Shown: one piece after another, positions 6,215-12,319 of the stretch | Position numbering within the stretch: the first letter of the stretch is position 1 | Layout: each line of letters opens with the position of its first letter | DNA from: CAZDOD01 sp964506935 | GTDB taxonomy: Bacteria > Desulfobacterota > Zymogenia > Zymogenales > Zymogenaceae | Direction of reading: 5' to 3' | NCBI GenBank assembly: GCA_964506935.1 | Contig: CAZDOD010000081.1 | Location: 1 to 12,319 of the forward strand | Length of the DNA stretch: 12,319 nucleotides | Position numbers and translations under genes: made by a program | Notes under the pieces: model-generated | The model's database searches: none | Told to the model about the DNA's origin: nothing | What the model saw: only the letters and a program-made list of their open reading frames with translations

Positions 6215-7564
6215 ATGAAAATTACAGATTTTTTCAAAAACGAAAAACCGTTATCGCCCGGAATCTATCATAAAAGGGTCACCGATGAGGACGGGAATAA
6301 CTACAGACTCCACCTCAGGGTTGAAGGTGGGGGAGATTCGGTGCTTTCAATCAACGCCTCCCGGATCCTACACCTTAACGGCACGGCCACCGAGATCGCA
6401 AAATTAATCATCGAGGGGAAGACAAAAGCGGAGGCGATAAAGGCCTTTCGCAAGAGATACAGGGTGAAAAAGTCGGTTGCGGAGGCCGATTACGACAGGC
6501 TTTTCGACGTCATCGAGGCGATGACCATGACAGATGACATATGTCCCGTGACATACCTCGACCTTGACAGGATAGAGCCGTTCGCCACGCCGACAAACGC
6601 CCCGTACCGGATGGACCTCGCCCTTACATACCGCTGCAACAACGATTGTTCCCACTGCTACGTTGGAAAGAAGAGGGATGTGGGGGAGATGAATACCGAA
6701 AGCTGGAAGAAGGTCTTGGACATACTCTGGAAGTTGGGGATATTCCACGTGGCATTCACGGGCGGCGAGGCGACGATGAGGGATGATCTATCGGAGCTCG
6801 TCGGCACGGCGGAAGACCTCGGAATGGTATCGGGGCTTCTGACAAACGGGAGGAGGCTCTCGGACAAAAAATATATAAAGCGGCTAATCGATGAGGGGAT
6901 CGACTATTTCCAGATAACGCTGGAATCCTCCGATAAAAAAATCCACAACAAGATGGTCGGCGCTGACGCCTTTGACGAGACGGTATCAGGAATAAGAAAC
7001 GCCGCAATGAGCCCGATACACACGATCACGAACACCACGATAACCAAGCTCAACGTAAAGACGCTGTCGGACACTGTCGATTTCGTCGCATCTCTGGGCG
7101 TCGACGCATTTGCCATGAACGGGATCATCTACACCGGCAGGGCGAAATCGGGGGAGACGGCGATCTCCGAGGACGAGCTAAAAAGTGTCCTCGAGGTGGT
7201 AACCGAGGCGGCGGCTAGAAACGACCTGAGGTTTATCTGGTACACACCGACCCAGTACTGCCGTTTTAATCCGATGGAGCTCGATATCGGGATCAAGCAG
7301 TGCACGGCCGGAAAATTCAACATGTGTATCGAGCCGAACGGCGATGTCCTCCCGTGTCAGAGCTACTTCGAGCCCCTGGGGAATATCTTGAAGGATGACT
7401 GGGAAAAGATCTGGAACCACCCGCTTCTGATATCGATGCGAAACAGGGAATTTCTGATGGATAAGTGCACCGACTGCGATCTATTGGGGGTGTGCGGCGG
7501 CGGCTGCCCGCTCGAGCTCAAACACGAGACATATATCTGTTCAGAGAGCATGAGCAATCCCTGA
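6215..7564 (+). CDS. radical SAM/SPASM peptide maturase with N-terminal PqqD-like recognition domain
   Basis: A 449-residue cytoplasmic iron-sulfur enzyme. Residues about 42-105 look like a PqqD-type RiPP recognition element, with strands then helices: INASRILHLNGTATEIA and a charged helical part. The radical SAM core begins at YRCNNDCSHC with the CxxxCxxC cluster at Cys141, Cys145 and Cys148, followed by FTGGEATMR. The C-terminal SPASM domain has the full pattern: Cys363 and Cys381 (C-x12-G-x4-C), Cys418, Cys421, Cys427, Cys431 (C-x2-C-x5-C-x3-C) and Cys442, enough for auxiliary [4Fe-4S] clusters. SPASM enzymes with this domain commonly install thioether, C-C or related links in ribosomal peptides. 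No small precursor gene is seen nearby; the coupled upstream gene ends in a Cys-rich tail, making that protein the best candidate substrate. The enzyme class is secure; target and chemistry are inferred. It is the last gene before a terminator. Confidence 0.92.
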   Translation: MKITDFFKNEKPLSPGIYHKRVTDEDGNNYRLHLRVEGGGDSVLSINASRILHLNGTATEIAKLIIEGKTKAEAIKAFRKRYRVKKSVAEADYDRLFDVIEAMTMTDDICPVTYLDLDRIEPFATPTNAPYRMDLALTYRCNNDCSHCYVGKKRDVGEMNTESWKKVLDILWKLGIFHVAFTGGEATMRDDLSELVGTAEDLGMVSGLLTNGRRLSDKKYIKRLIDEGIDYFQITLESSDKKIHNKMVGADAFDETVSGIRNAAMSPIHTITNTTITKLNVKTLSDTVDFVASLGVDAFAMNGIIYTGRAKSGETAISEDELKSVLEVVTEAAARNDLRFIWYTPTQYCRFNPMELDIGIKQCTAGKFNMCIEPNGDVLPCQSYFEPLGNILKDDWEKIWNHPLLISMRNREFLMDKCTDCDLLGVCGGGCPLELKHETYICSESMSNP

Positions 7565-7599
7565 TTTTGGATAGATCTCTCAATTAACATTGTTTTTTC

Positions 7600-7635
7600 G
7601 CGGGAGTCTTTTGGCTCCCGCTTTCTTTTATTTTT
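7600..7635 (+). terminator. rho-independent terminator closing the radical SAM unit
   Basis: GCGGGAG (7600-7606) pairs perfectly with CTCCCGC (7615-7621) around an eight-base loop, followed by a T-rich run TTTCTTTTATTTTT (7622-7635). It lies 35 bases after the radical SAM stop codon and only 16 bases before the GTG of the next gene. Confidence 0.9.
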
Positions 7636-7651
7636 GATATAAAAACTCAAG

Positions 7652-8452
7652 GTGAATCACACAAGAAAGTGTGTTGACAATTGGAAAAAAATCATAAATG
7701 ATACCATCATGCACCCCGATCTGGATAGAGAACTCCGATATTTAAGGCTCCAGGCGAAGTGGACGAGGCCTGCAAGGGTCAACCTCTACCGCACGATCTC
7801 GCTTGTAAACAGGAAGAGGATTCTCGACGTTGGATGCGCCGAAGGATTGATCACGTCCGAGATCTCAGGAAGGACAAAGGGCGAGGTAGTTGGTCTCGAC
7901 GTATTAAAAGATTATATCTCTACTGCAAGGTCTAACTATCCCGAGATATTATTTGAGGTCGGGGATTTTTTGGATCTCCCCTTCGGCAGGGGTGAATTTG
8001 ACGCAGTGATCACAAACTTCACACTGATGTGGGTGGGAGATCCTCTTGCGGCGGTAAAAGAATCCTTAAGAGTCCTGAAAAAGGGTGGCGTCTTTCTCGC
8101 CACGGGAGAGCCGGATTACGGCGGGCGGATCGATTGGCCGCCCGAGTGCAACGTTGGGGAATTTTGGATAGAAAACATCCGAGGCGGGGGGGGCGATCCC
8201 TTCTTCGGGAGAAAGCTCAAAGACTCCCTCGTATCGGGTGGACTGAGAAACGTCGAGGTGGGGGTTTTCCCGTCGCTCTGGGAGGGAGAAGACGAAGAGA
8301 ATATCAACGACTACCTCGATTCATTGAGATATTTTTTTAAAGACACTAAAGCCGATCTAAATAAGATAATAGAACTTGAGAATAAATCGATAGAGAAAAA
8401 GTCCCGCCTCGTTTTCCTCCCGATATTCTGGGGGATCGGGGAGAAGGGATAG
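7652..8452 (+). CDS. class I SAM-dependent methyltransferase (UbiE/Methyltransf_11-like)
   Basis: A 266-residue Rossmann-fold methyltransferase. Seen motifs: the SAM-binding motif RILDVGCAEG (56-65), the acidic ribose-binding residue Asp83 (VVGLDV), VGDFLDLPF with Asp105, and a motif-IV-like DAVITNFTLMWV stretch (117-128), followed by RVLKKGGVFLATGEP. The C-terminal part is not recognised and the acceptor substrate is unknown. The start is uncertain: the GTG at 7652 has no good ribosome binding site, and the ATG at 7709 (residue 20) also lacks one. A TTGACA at 7674-7679 with a poor -10 (AATGAT, 7697-7702) could give a leaderless message for the shorter form. A terminator separates it from the radical SAM gene, so it may act with that unit only through readthrough or its own promoter. 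It converges with the exporter gene with only seven bases between the ends and no visible hairpin. Confidence 0.85.
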   Translation: MNHTRKCVDNWKKIINDTIMHPDLDRELRYLRLQAKWTRPARVNLYRTISLVNRKRILDVGCAEGLITSEISGRTKGEVVGLDVLKDYISTARSNYPEILFEVGDFLDLPFGRGEFDAVITNFTLMWVGDPLAAVKESLRVLKKGGVFLATGEPDYGGRIDWPPECNVGEFWIENIRGGGGDPFFGRKLKDSLVSGGLRNVEVGVFPSLWEGEDEENINDYLDSLRYFFKDTKADLNKIIELENKSIEKKSRLVFLPIFWGIGEKG

Positions 8453-8459
8453 CGGTTTT

Positions 8460-10769
8460 TTATATTTTAAACTTCGGCCTGAATATCAAGAGGATCGCCG
8501 GGAGGAGAAGTAGATCGCCGATAACCGCCGTGATCATCGTGATGCCTGACAGGAAGCCGAAGTAGTTCGTGGGCTTGAAGCTCCCGAAGAGGAGTGTCCA
8601 GAAGCCCAAAAATAGTATTATTGATGTGGAGATGATCGCCCTCCCAGTTGTTCTGAAAGTCGCCCTTATCGACTCCTCGTAGTCTTTTGTCTTTTTATAT
8701 TCAAGCTTGAACCTGTTCAAAAAATGTATCGTGTCGTCGACGGCGATCCCGATTGCGACAGTCGATATCATTACCGTTGCGGTATCGAGGTTTATCCCAA
8801 AAAGCCCCATCGCCCCCATGGTCATTGCTATCGGAACGGCATTGGGTAAGATCGAGATGAGGCCCAGCTTTATCGATCTCAGTTGAATCATCATAAGGAT
8901 AAAGATTACGACAAATGCCAGAGAAAACGAGAGTATCTGGCTTTTTATTAGGTAGTCGACCATGTGGACATAGAGCGGGACGATTCCCGTCATGTATCCT
9001 TCGAGGCCCTCCGGGAGATTTTTCTCGAAATAGGCGTCTATCTCCTTCATGAGGTCCTTACACTCGTTGGAGGTGAGGTTTTTAGCCCTGCCGTTGATTC
9101 GCAGGGTTGAGGCGTCAAAGTCTACAAAATAGTCGAGCTCGCCTTCGGGGGATGTCTCATAGAGGAGCAGGAGCTGGGCGATCCCGTCGCGGGTTTCTGG
9201 GACGGTGTATTCTTTCGGGTCGTTATTGAAAAACGCCATGTTGAGCCGCTTTATGAGGTCCGTTGCGGCGAGGGTCTTGGATATGTCGGGATCTGTGACG
9301 ATAAATTTCTGAAAATCTTCTACGGCCTTCATTGTTTCGGGTTCATGGGCAGTGCCCGGATCCCCCTTGATTATCACCTCGGCGGGCGATATATAGGTCA
9401 CATTCTCCTCGATAAACGAGTAGGAAACTCTGAGGGGATGCTCCTTCTTGATAAACTCCAGGTCCTGGGTCTCGACATTGATCTTCGTCATAAAGAAAAG
9501 CGAGAATATGAAAAGCACTATTCCAACTGAAATGATCGGGACGGGGTATTTTATTGCGATGCGGCAGAAAATATCGAGGAGCCTTGTGATGAATTCGGTA
9601 CGGCCGGGCCCGCCGATGGAACCTTTGGTGTCTTTTGGTTTTTTGTCTCTCGGTACTTTCAAAAAAGTGTAGCCTATCGGGATGAAGGTGATCGTTACGA
9701 AGAACGCCGTCAATATCCCGAGCGCGGTAAAGAGCCCGGTCTCCCTTACCGGCACCATCTGGCTTATTGATAGCGCAGAAAATCCCACAGCCGTGGTCAC
9801 GGTGGTCATGAGGCAGGGGACTCCGATTACCGAAATCGTGTTTACCAAAAGCTTCCTTTTCGATGTCCATTTGGTAGACCTCGCCTCTCCGAAGTAGTGG
9901 TTGATGATGTGGATACTGTCGGCGACACCGATGACCATGATGAGCGACGGCACCATGGTCGAGAGCATGCTCAATTCCCGCCCACTTAAATTGTAAAGCC
10001 CCATGCTGATCCCGACGCTCAACGCTACCGCAAAGATCGATAAAAAGACCGCAGACCACCTCCTCATCGTGAGAAATATCGTAAATATTGTGAGGAATGC
10101 GGTTATGGGGACGAATGTGCCGAGGTCCTTGAAGGTGAGCTTGTTGAGGTCGCATGTCAGTACCGGGATCCCCGCAACATATATCTTATCGCCCCAGGCA
10201 TATTCGTATGAGGCGGCTATCTCTCTTGTTTCCCTGACTATGTCGGCCCTGATCTTATCTATGACGTCGGTGCTCTTGAGACGTGCGGTGATGAGGGCGG
10301 TCTTTCCGTCTTCGGAGATAATTGTCCCGATAAACAGGGGGTTTGAGAATATCCTCTCTCTCAGCTCCTCTATCTCGCTTTTTGTCCTCGGGATGTCTTC
10401 ACAGAGCCTTCCGATCTCTATCCCGTCTTCGGTCCCCCACACATCCACGGCGTCTGTTACGCTGACAATCCTTGATATGCCCTTTATCTCCAAGAGCCTT
10501 TCGCCGATATCCCTGATTATCGTCAAGTCTTTTGTATTGAAGACGCCGTTTTCGTCTTTCAGGGCGACGACGACAAATTCCTCGCCCCCGAATGTGTCCT
10601 GAAACTCGTCGAACGCTATGATATTCGGGTCGTCCTCTACGAACCATATCCGAATGGAATTATTTACCGTGAGCTTTTTTGTTCTTGGGATGGTAACAAG
10701 CGAGATGACGGCGAGGGCGGCGATGACGAACCAGCGGTATCTGATGATAAACTCTGCGAATCTTCTCAT
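8460..10769 (-). CDS. RND/MMPL-superfamily exporter (COG1033-like)
   Basis: A 769-residue inner-membrane transporter with the duplicated RND layout. It has a first transmembrane helix (about 8-28), a large extracytoplasmic loop (about 29-215), a five-helix bundle (about 217-365), a helix near 400-420, a second large loop (about 425-625) and a final bundle (about 630-765). Repeat-equivalent charged motifs occur in each bundle: GVADSIHIINHY near 280-290 and IAVDDTIHFLNRF near 675-687. These are the usual positions for proton-relay residues in this superfamily. The N-terminal text NNSIRIWFVEDDPN is typical of the 'predicted RND exporter' group linked to lipid or hydrophobic-substrate transport. 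No periplasmic adaptor or outer-membrane channel is next to it. The ATG at 10769 has a modest AAGAGA upstream. It lies 86 bases downstream of the DUF362 gene on the same strand, probably in one unit. The substrate is unknown. Confidence 0.9.
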   Translation of the reverse strand: MRRFAEFIIRYRWFVIAALAVISLVTIPRTKKLTVNNSIRIWFVEDDPNIIAFDEFQDTFGGEEFVVVALKDENGVFNTKDLTIIRDIGERLLEIKGISRIVSVTDAVDVWGTEDGIEIGRLCEDIPRTKSEIEELRERIFSNPLFIGTIISEDGKTALITARLKSTDVIDKIRADIVRETREIAASYEYAWGDKIYVAGIPVLTCDLNKLTFKDLGTFVPITAFLTIFTIFLTMRRWSAVFLSIFAVALSVGISMGLYNLSGRELSMLSTMVPSLIMVIGVADSIHIINHYFGEARSTKWTSKRKLLVNTISVIGVPCLMTTVTTAVGFSALSISQMVPVRETGLFTALGILTAFFVTITFIPIGYTFLKVPRDKKPKDTKGSIGGPGRTEFITRLLDIFCRIAIKYPVPIISVGIVLFIFSLFFMTKINVETQDLEFIKKEHPLRVSYSFIEENVTYISPAEVIIKGDPGTAHEPETMKAVEDFQKFIVTDPDISKTLAATDLIKRLNMAFFNNDPKEYTVPETRDGIAQLLLLYETSPEGELDYFVDFDASTLRINGRAKNLTSNECKDLMKEIDAYFEKNLPEGLEGYMTGIVPLYVHMVDYLIKSQILSFSLAFVVIFILMMIQLRSIKLGLISILPNAVPIAMTMGAMGLFGINLDTATVMISTVAIGIAVDDTIHFLNRFKLEYKKTKDYEESIRATFRTTGRAIISTSIILFLGFWTLLFGSFKPTNYFGFLSGITMITAVIGDLLLLPAILLIFRPKFKI

Positions 10770-10807
10770 GTCTCTTTTCAGCGGCCTTTCTGCATTATCT
10801 TGTCCAA

Positions 10808-10817
10808 TAGAATTCTA
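10808..10817. promoter_or_regulatory. palindrome TAGAATTCTA between the DUF362 and exporter genes
   Basis: This ten-base perfect palindrome equals the core of the palindrome over the -10 element at 4022-4037. On the minus strand a TTGACT lies just upstream and a GATAAT 20 bases after it, a poor spacing for a promoter of the exporter gene. A shared regulatory site is possible but could be chance in AT-rich spacers. Confidence 0.2.
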
Positions 10818-10855
10818 ACAGTCAAAATACCCTCTATCTTGGGGAGAATCTCCTT

Positions 10856-11992
10856 TTATCTGAATATCGCACGGGGCCCTCTCCTGATGGTTATCGCCCC
10901 CTCGGGGCATATCTCCTGACAGCAGAAGCATCGAATGCAATTATGATAGTCTATGGTCATTCGGTCTGTCGATCTTTTTATCACCTTGGCGGAGCATATT
11001 TTCTCACACTGCCCGCACATTGTACAGACGTCGTGGTTGATCACCGGCCTCGGTGTGAGTGCCCTTCGGGCTATCCGCGTAATGATTGCCGGGGTGCGAC
11101 CCATGATTGGGCCTGTCGGGGTGAATTTGAAGCCGGAGACCGAGACGTCATCGACCCTCTCGCCCAGGATATCGACCTCGGAGGCATCAGTACCTTTCTT
11201 TCCCATCCTCTTCGCCTCGGAGAGGGTATATAGCAGCGAAGAGTCGAGTCCGATCACGCTCGAGGCCACGGCGTCAACCGCCGTGGCGTCGGACCCCGCG
11301 ATTATCAGGCCGAGATCGACCGGGTCGCCGCTACCGGGCCCGTTCCCCTCCATCGCCGATATCGCATCCATGATGGACAGGGTTGGATTTATCATGTAGT
11401 GGAGGTCAAGGAGCATACGGGCAAATTTCTCGGGGCTGTTCCCGACCTTGAGGTGCCACTGGGTTTTTTTCGCTCCGACGACGGCTCCGAAGGTGTTCTT
11501 TACCGCCATCGTCATCACCATCTGGCCGTGGGTCTTGAGCTTGGGGAGATTAATTATCTTGTCAACTTCTAGGACGTCTCTTGCTATCTCGAAGACCTTG
11601 AACGTTCCGTTTGGGTTCTTTACGGTTACGGCGTCGTTAAATTTTAAAAGGTCTGTCCCGTATTTTTCGAGTATCGGCGCAAAGCCCCCCTTCTCGGCGC
11701 ATGATTTCGAGCTCCCGATGCCGGGGCTGTCTCCGACCACGGGCGTCCCCCCGGCGTCGATGACAAGGCGTATCGCCGCCTCGATTACGGCGGGGTGGGT
11801 CTGGACGGCGCTCTCGGGTGGTTTTGCGGAGAGCATATTAGGTTTTATGAGTACCCTGTCTCCTCTCGATACGAATTTTTTTATCCCACCCAAGAGATCG
11901 ACGGAATCCTTGACCTTGATGTAGACATATTCGGCGTCATAGTCGTCACACTTTACTATTGATACCTCGGCGGACTTTTCCGGATTTTGCAT
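10856..11992 (-). CDS. DUF362 protein with C-terminal 2x[4Fe-4S] ferredoxin domain
   Basis: A 378-residue, apparently cytoplasmic protein (no signal peptide seen). Residues about 10-300 match the DUF362 fold: VLIKPNMLS near 48-56, GDSPGIGSS near 87-95, INLPKLKTH and KNTFGAVVG near 145-175. The C-terminal domain has two complete cluster motifs: Cys323, Cys326, Cys329, Cys333 and Cys352, Cys355, Cys358, Cys362, the latter followed by Pro as in bacterial ferredoxins. An additional Cys357 sits inside the second motif. DUF362 proteins are widespread in anaerobes, but their reaction is not established. An electron-transfer or redox-linked role is inferred from the clusters only. The ATG has AAAGGAG about ten bases upstream and a readable promoter further upstream. 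The RND exporter follows 86 bases downstream on the same strand. Confidence 0.92.
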   Translation of the reverse strand: MQNPEKSAEVSIVKCDDYDAEYVYIKVKDSVDLLGGIKKFVSRGDRVLIKPNMLSAKPPESAVQTHPAVIEAAIRLVIDAGGTPVVGDSPGIGSSKSCAEKGGFAPILEKYGTDLLKFNDAVTVKNPNGTFKVFEIARDVLEVDKIINLPKLKTHGQMVMTMAVKNTFGAVVGAKKTQWHLKVGNSPEKFARMLLDLHYMINPTLSIMDAISAMEGNGPGSGDPVDLGLIIAGSDATAVDAVASSVIGLDSSLLYTLSEAKRMGKKGTDASEVDILGERVDDVSVSGFKFTPTGPIMGRTPAIITRIARRALTPRPVINHDVCTMCGQCEKICSAKVIKRSTDRMTIDYHNCIRCFCCQEICPEGAITIRRGPRAIFR

Positions 11993-12026
11993 TAAGAAAA
12001 ATCTCCTTTTTCCAGTGACACGAAAT

Positions 12027-12056
12027 AGGATATCACAGCGACTTGCGAAACGTCAA
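12027..12056 (-). promoter_or_regulatory. promoter of the DUF362-exporter unit
   Basis: On the minus strand TTGACG (12051-12056) is separated by 18 bases from TATCCT (12027-12032), which is preceded by TGA to give an extended -10. The start site would be near 12020, about 28 bases before the ATG and just ahead of AAAGGAG. Confidence 0.55.
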
Positions 12057-12150
12057 TCCTATGTGGCGTCTCAGAAGAAAGATACTATAAATAAATCCGC
12101 CAAAATCAGGGAACCACCCAAAAAACTCATTTCTAATTTAACTTTTAAAA

Positions 12151-12179
12151 TTGACAGCCTAAAATCACGGCGTTATCTG
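12151..12179 (+). promoter_or_regulatory. possible promoter of the right-edge glycosyltransferase gene
   Basis: A perfect TTGACA (12151-12156) is followed after 17 bases by TATCTG (12174-12179), a poor -10. The position, about 40 bases before the GTG at 12218, is sensible, and the 225-base gap is divergent. The weak -10 keeps confidence low. Confidence 0.35.
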
Positions 12180-12217
12180 TGCCTGTCTTATCCTTGAAGG
12201 CGTCCTGAGAGGATAGT

Positions 12218-12319
12218 GTGAGAGCACAGAAAAGGGTTATGATTATCCAGAGCATCTACTATCCTCTATCGGGTGGGGAGTCATCTCTTATCCCCCTCTT
12301 GAATTTTTCGATGCACTCC
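12218..12319 (+). CDS. N-terminus of a probable GT-B (GT4-like) glycosyltransferase, cut by the window end
   Basis: An open frame of 34 codons with no stop runs off the window. GAGAGGA (12207-12213) lies four bases before the GTG, which supports this start; the ATG at 12239 is an alternative. The text VMIIQSIYYPLSGGESS has the strand followed by YYPxxGG pattern seen at the N-terminus of many GT-B glycosyltransferases of the GT4 family, where the Gly-rich loop follows the first beta strand. The 34 visible residues do not allow a substrate call. The gene diverges from the DUF362 gene and is probably under a separate promoter. Confidence 0.5.
   Translation, partial: MRAQKRVMIIQSIYYPLSGGESSLIPLLNFSMHS

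Noticed and set aside
8452..8475. A terminator between the convergent methyltransferase and exporter genes
   Set aside because: A T-rich run is present, but no stable hairpin precedes it on either strand.
9343..10602. Open frames on both strands inside the exporter gene, including a 199-codon plus-strand frame
   Set aside because: The exporter frame carries transmembrane bundles and duplicated charged motifs; the others are shadow frames with no domain logic.
12015..12197. A 60-codon open frame from a GTG between the DUF362 and glycosyltransferase genes
   Set aside because: It overlaps both predicted divergent promoters, has no good ribosome binding site, and gives a Lys/Ser-rich text with no recognisable fold.

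Overview
The window looks like a piece of a bacterial chromosome from an anaerobe or facultative anaerobe. Gene bodies are moderately GC-rich, intergenic gaps are AT-rich, and sigma70-type promoters are easy to read. The mix of a long acyl-CoA dehydrogenase, a radical SAM/SPASM enzyme, a DUF362 protein with two [4Fe-4S] motifs and an RND-type exporter fits a deltaproteobacterium (Desulfobacterota-like). That placement is an inference from gene content; no RNA gene or taxonomic marker is present.

Layout. Bases 1-340 are a non-coding leader with a good promoter and a TetR/FadR-like operator driving a solitary acyl-CoA dehydrogenase (341-2212), closed by a strong terminator. A PHP-family phosphoesterase of histidinol-phosphatase type (2314-3114, +) converges on a LOG-family nucleotide-hydrolase-like gene (3188-3859, -).

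The most interesting block is 4002-7635. It has a near-consensus promoter whose -10 lies inside a perfect palindrome, then a small membrane protein with a zinc ribbon (4091-4489), a secreted/membrane DUF2207-like protein that ends in a Gly linker and a Cys-Ala repeat tail (4563-6212), and a radical SAM/SPASM enzyme with a PqqD-like recognition domain (6215-7564), closed by a clear terminator. The radical SAM gene starts two bases after the stop of the Cys-tail gene, and the codons for the terminal Gly residues double as its ribosome binding site. This looks like a RiPP-style modification unit in which the 'precursor' would be the C-terminus of a large membrane protein instead of a small free peptide. 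The chemistry is unknown.

After that terminator comes a class I SAM methyltransferase (7652-8452, +). It converges with a probable minus-strand unit made of a DUF362/ferredoxin protein (11992-10856) followed by a 769-residue RND/MMPL-type exporter (10769-8460). A readable promoter for that unit lies at 12027-12056. At the right edge, a divergent gene starting at about 12218 runs off the window and looks like the N-terminus of a GT-B glycosyltransferase. No tRNA, rRNA, CRISPR array, insertion sequence or integrase was seen.
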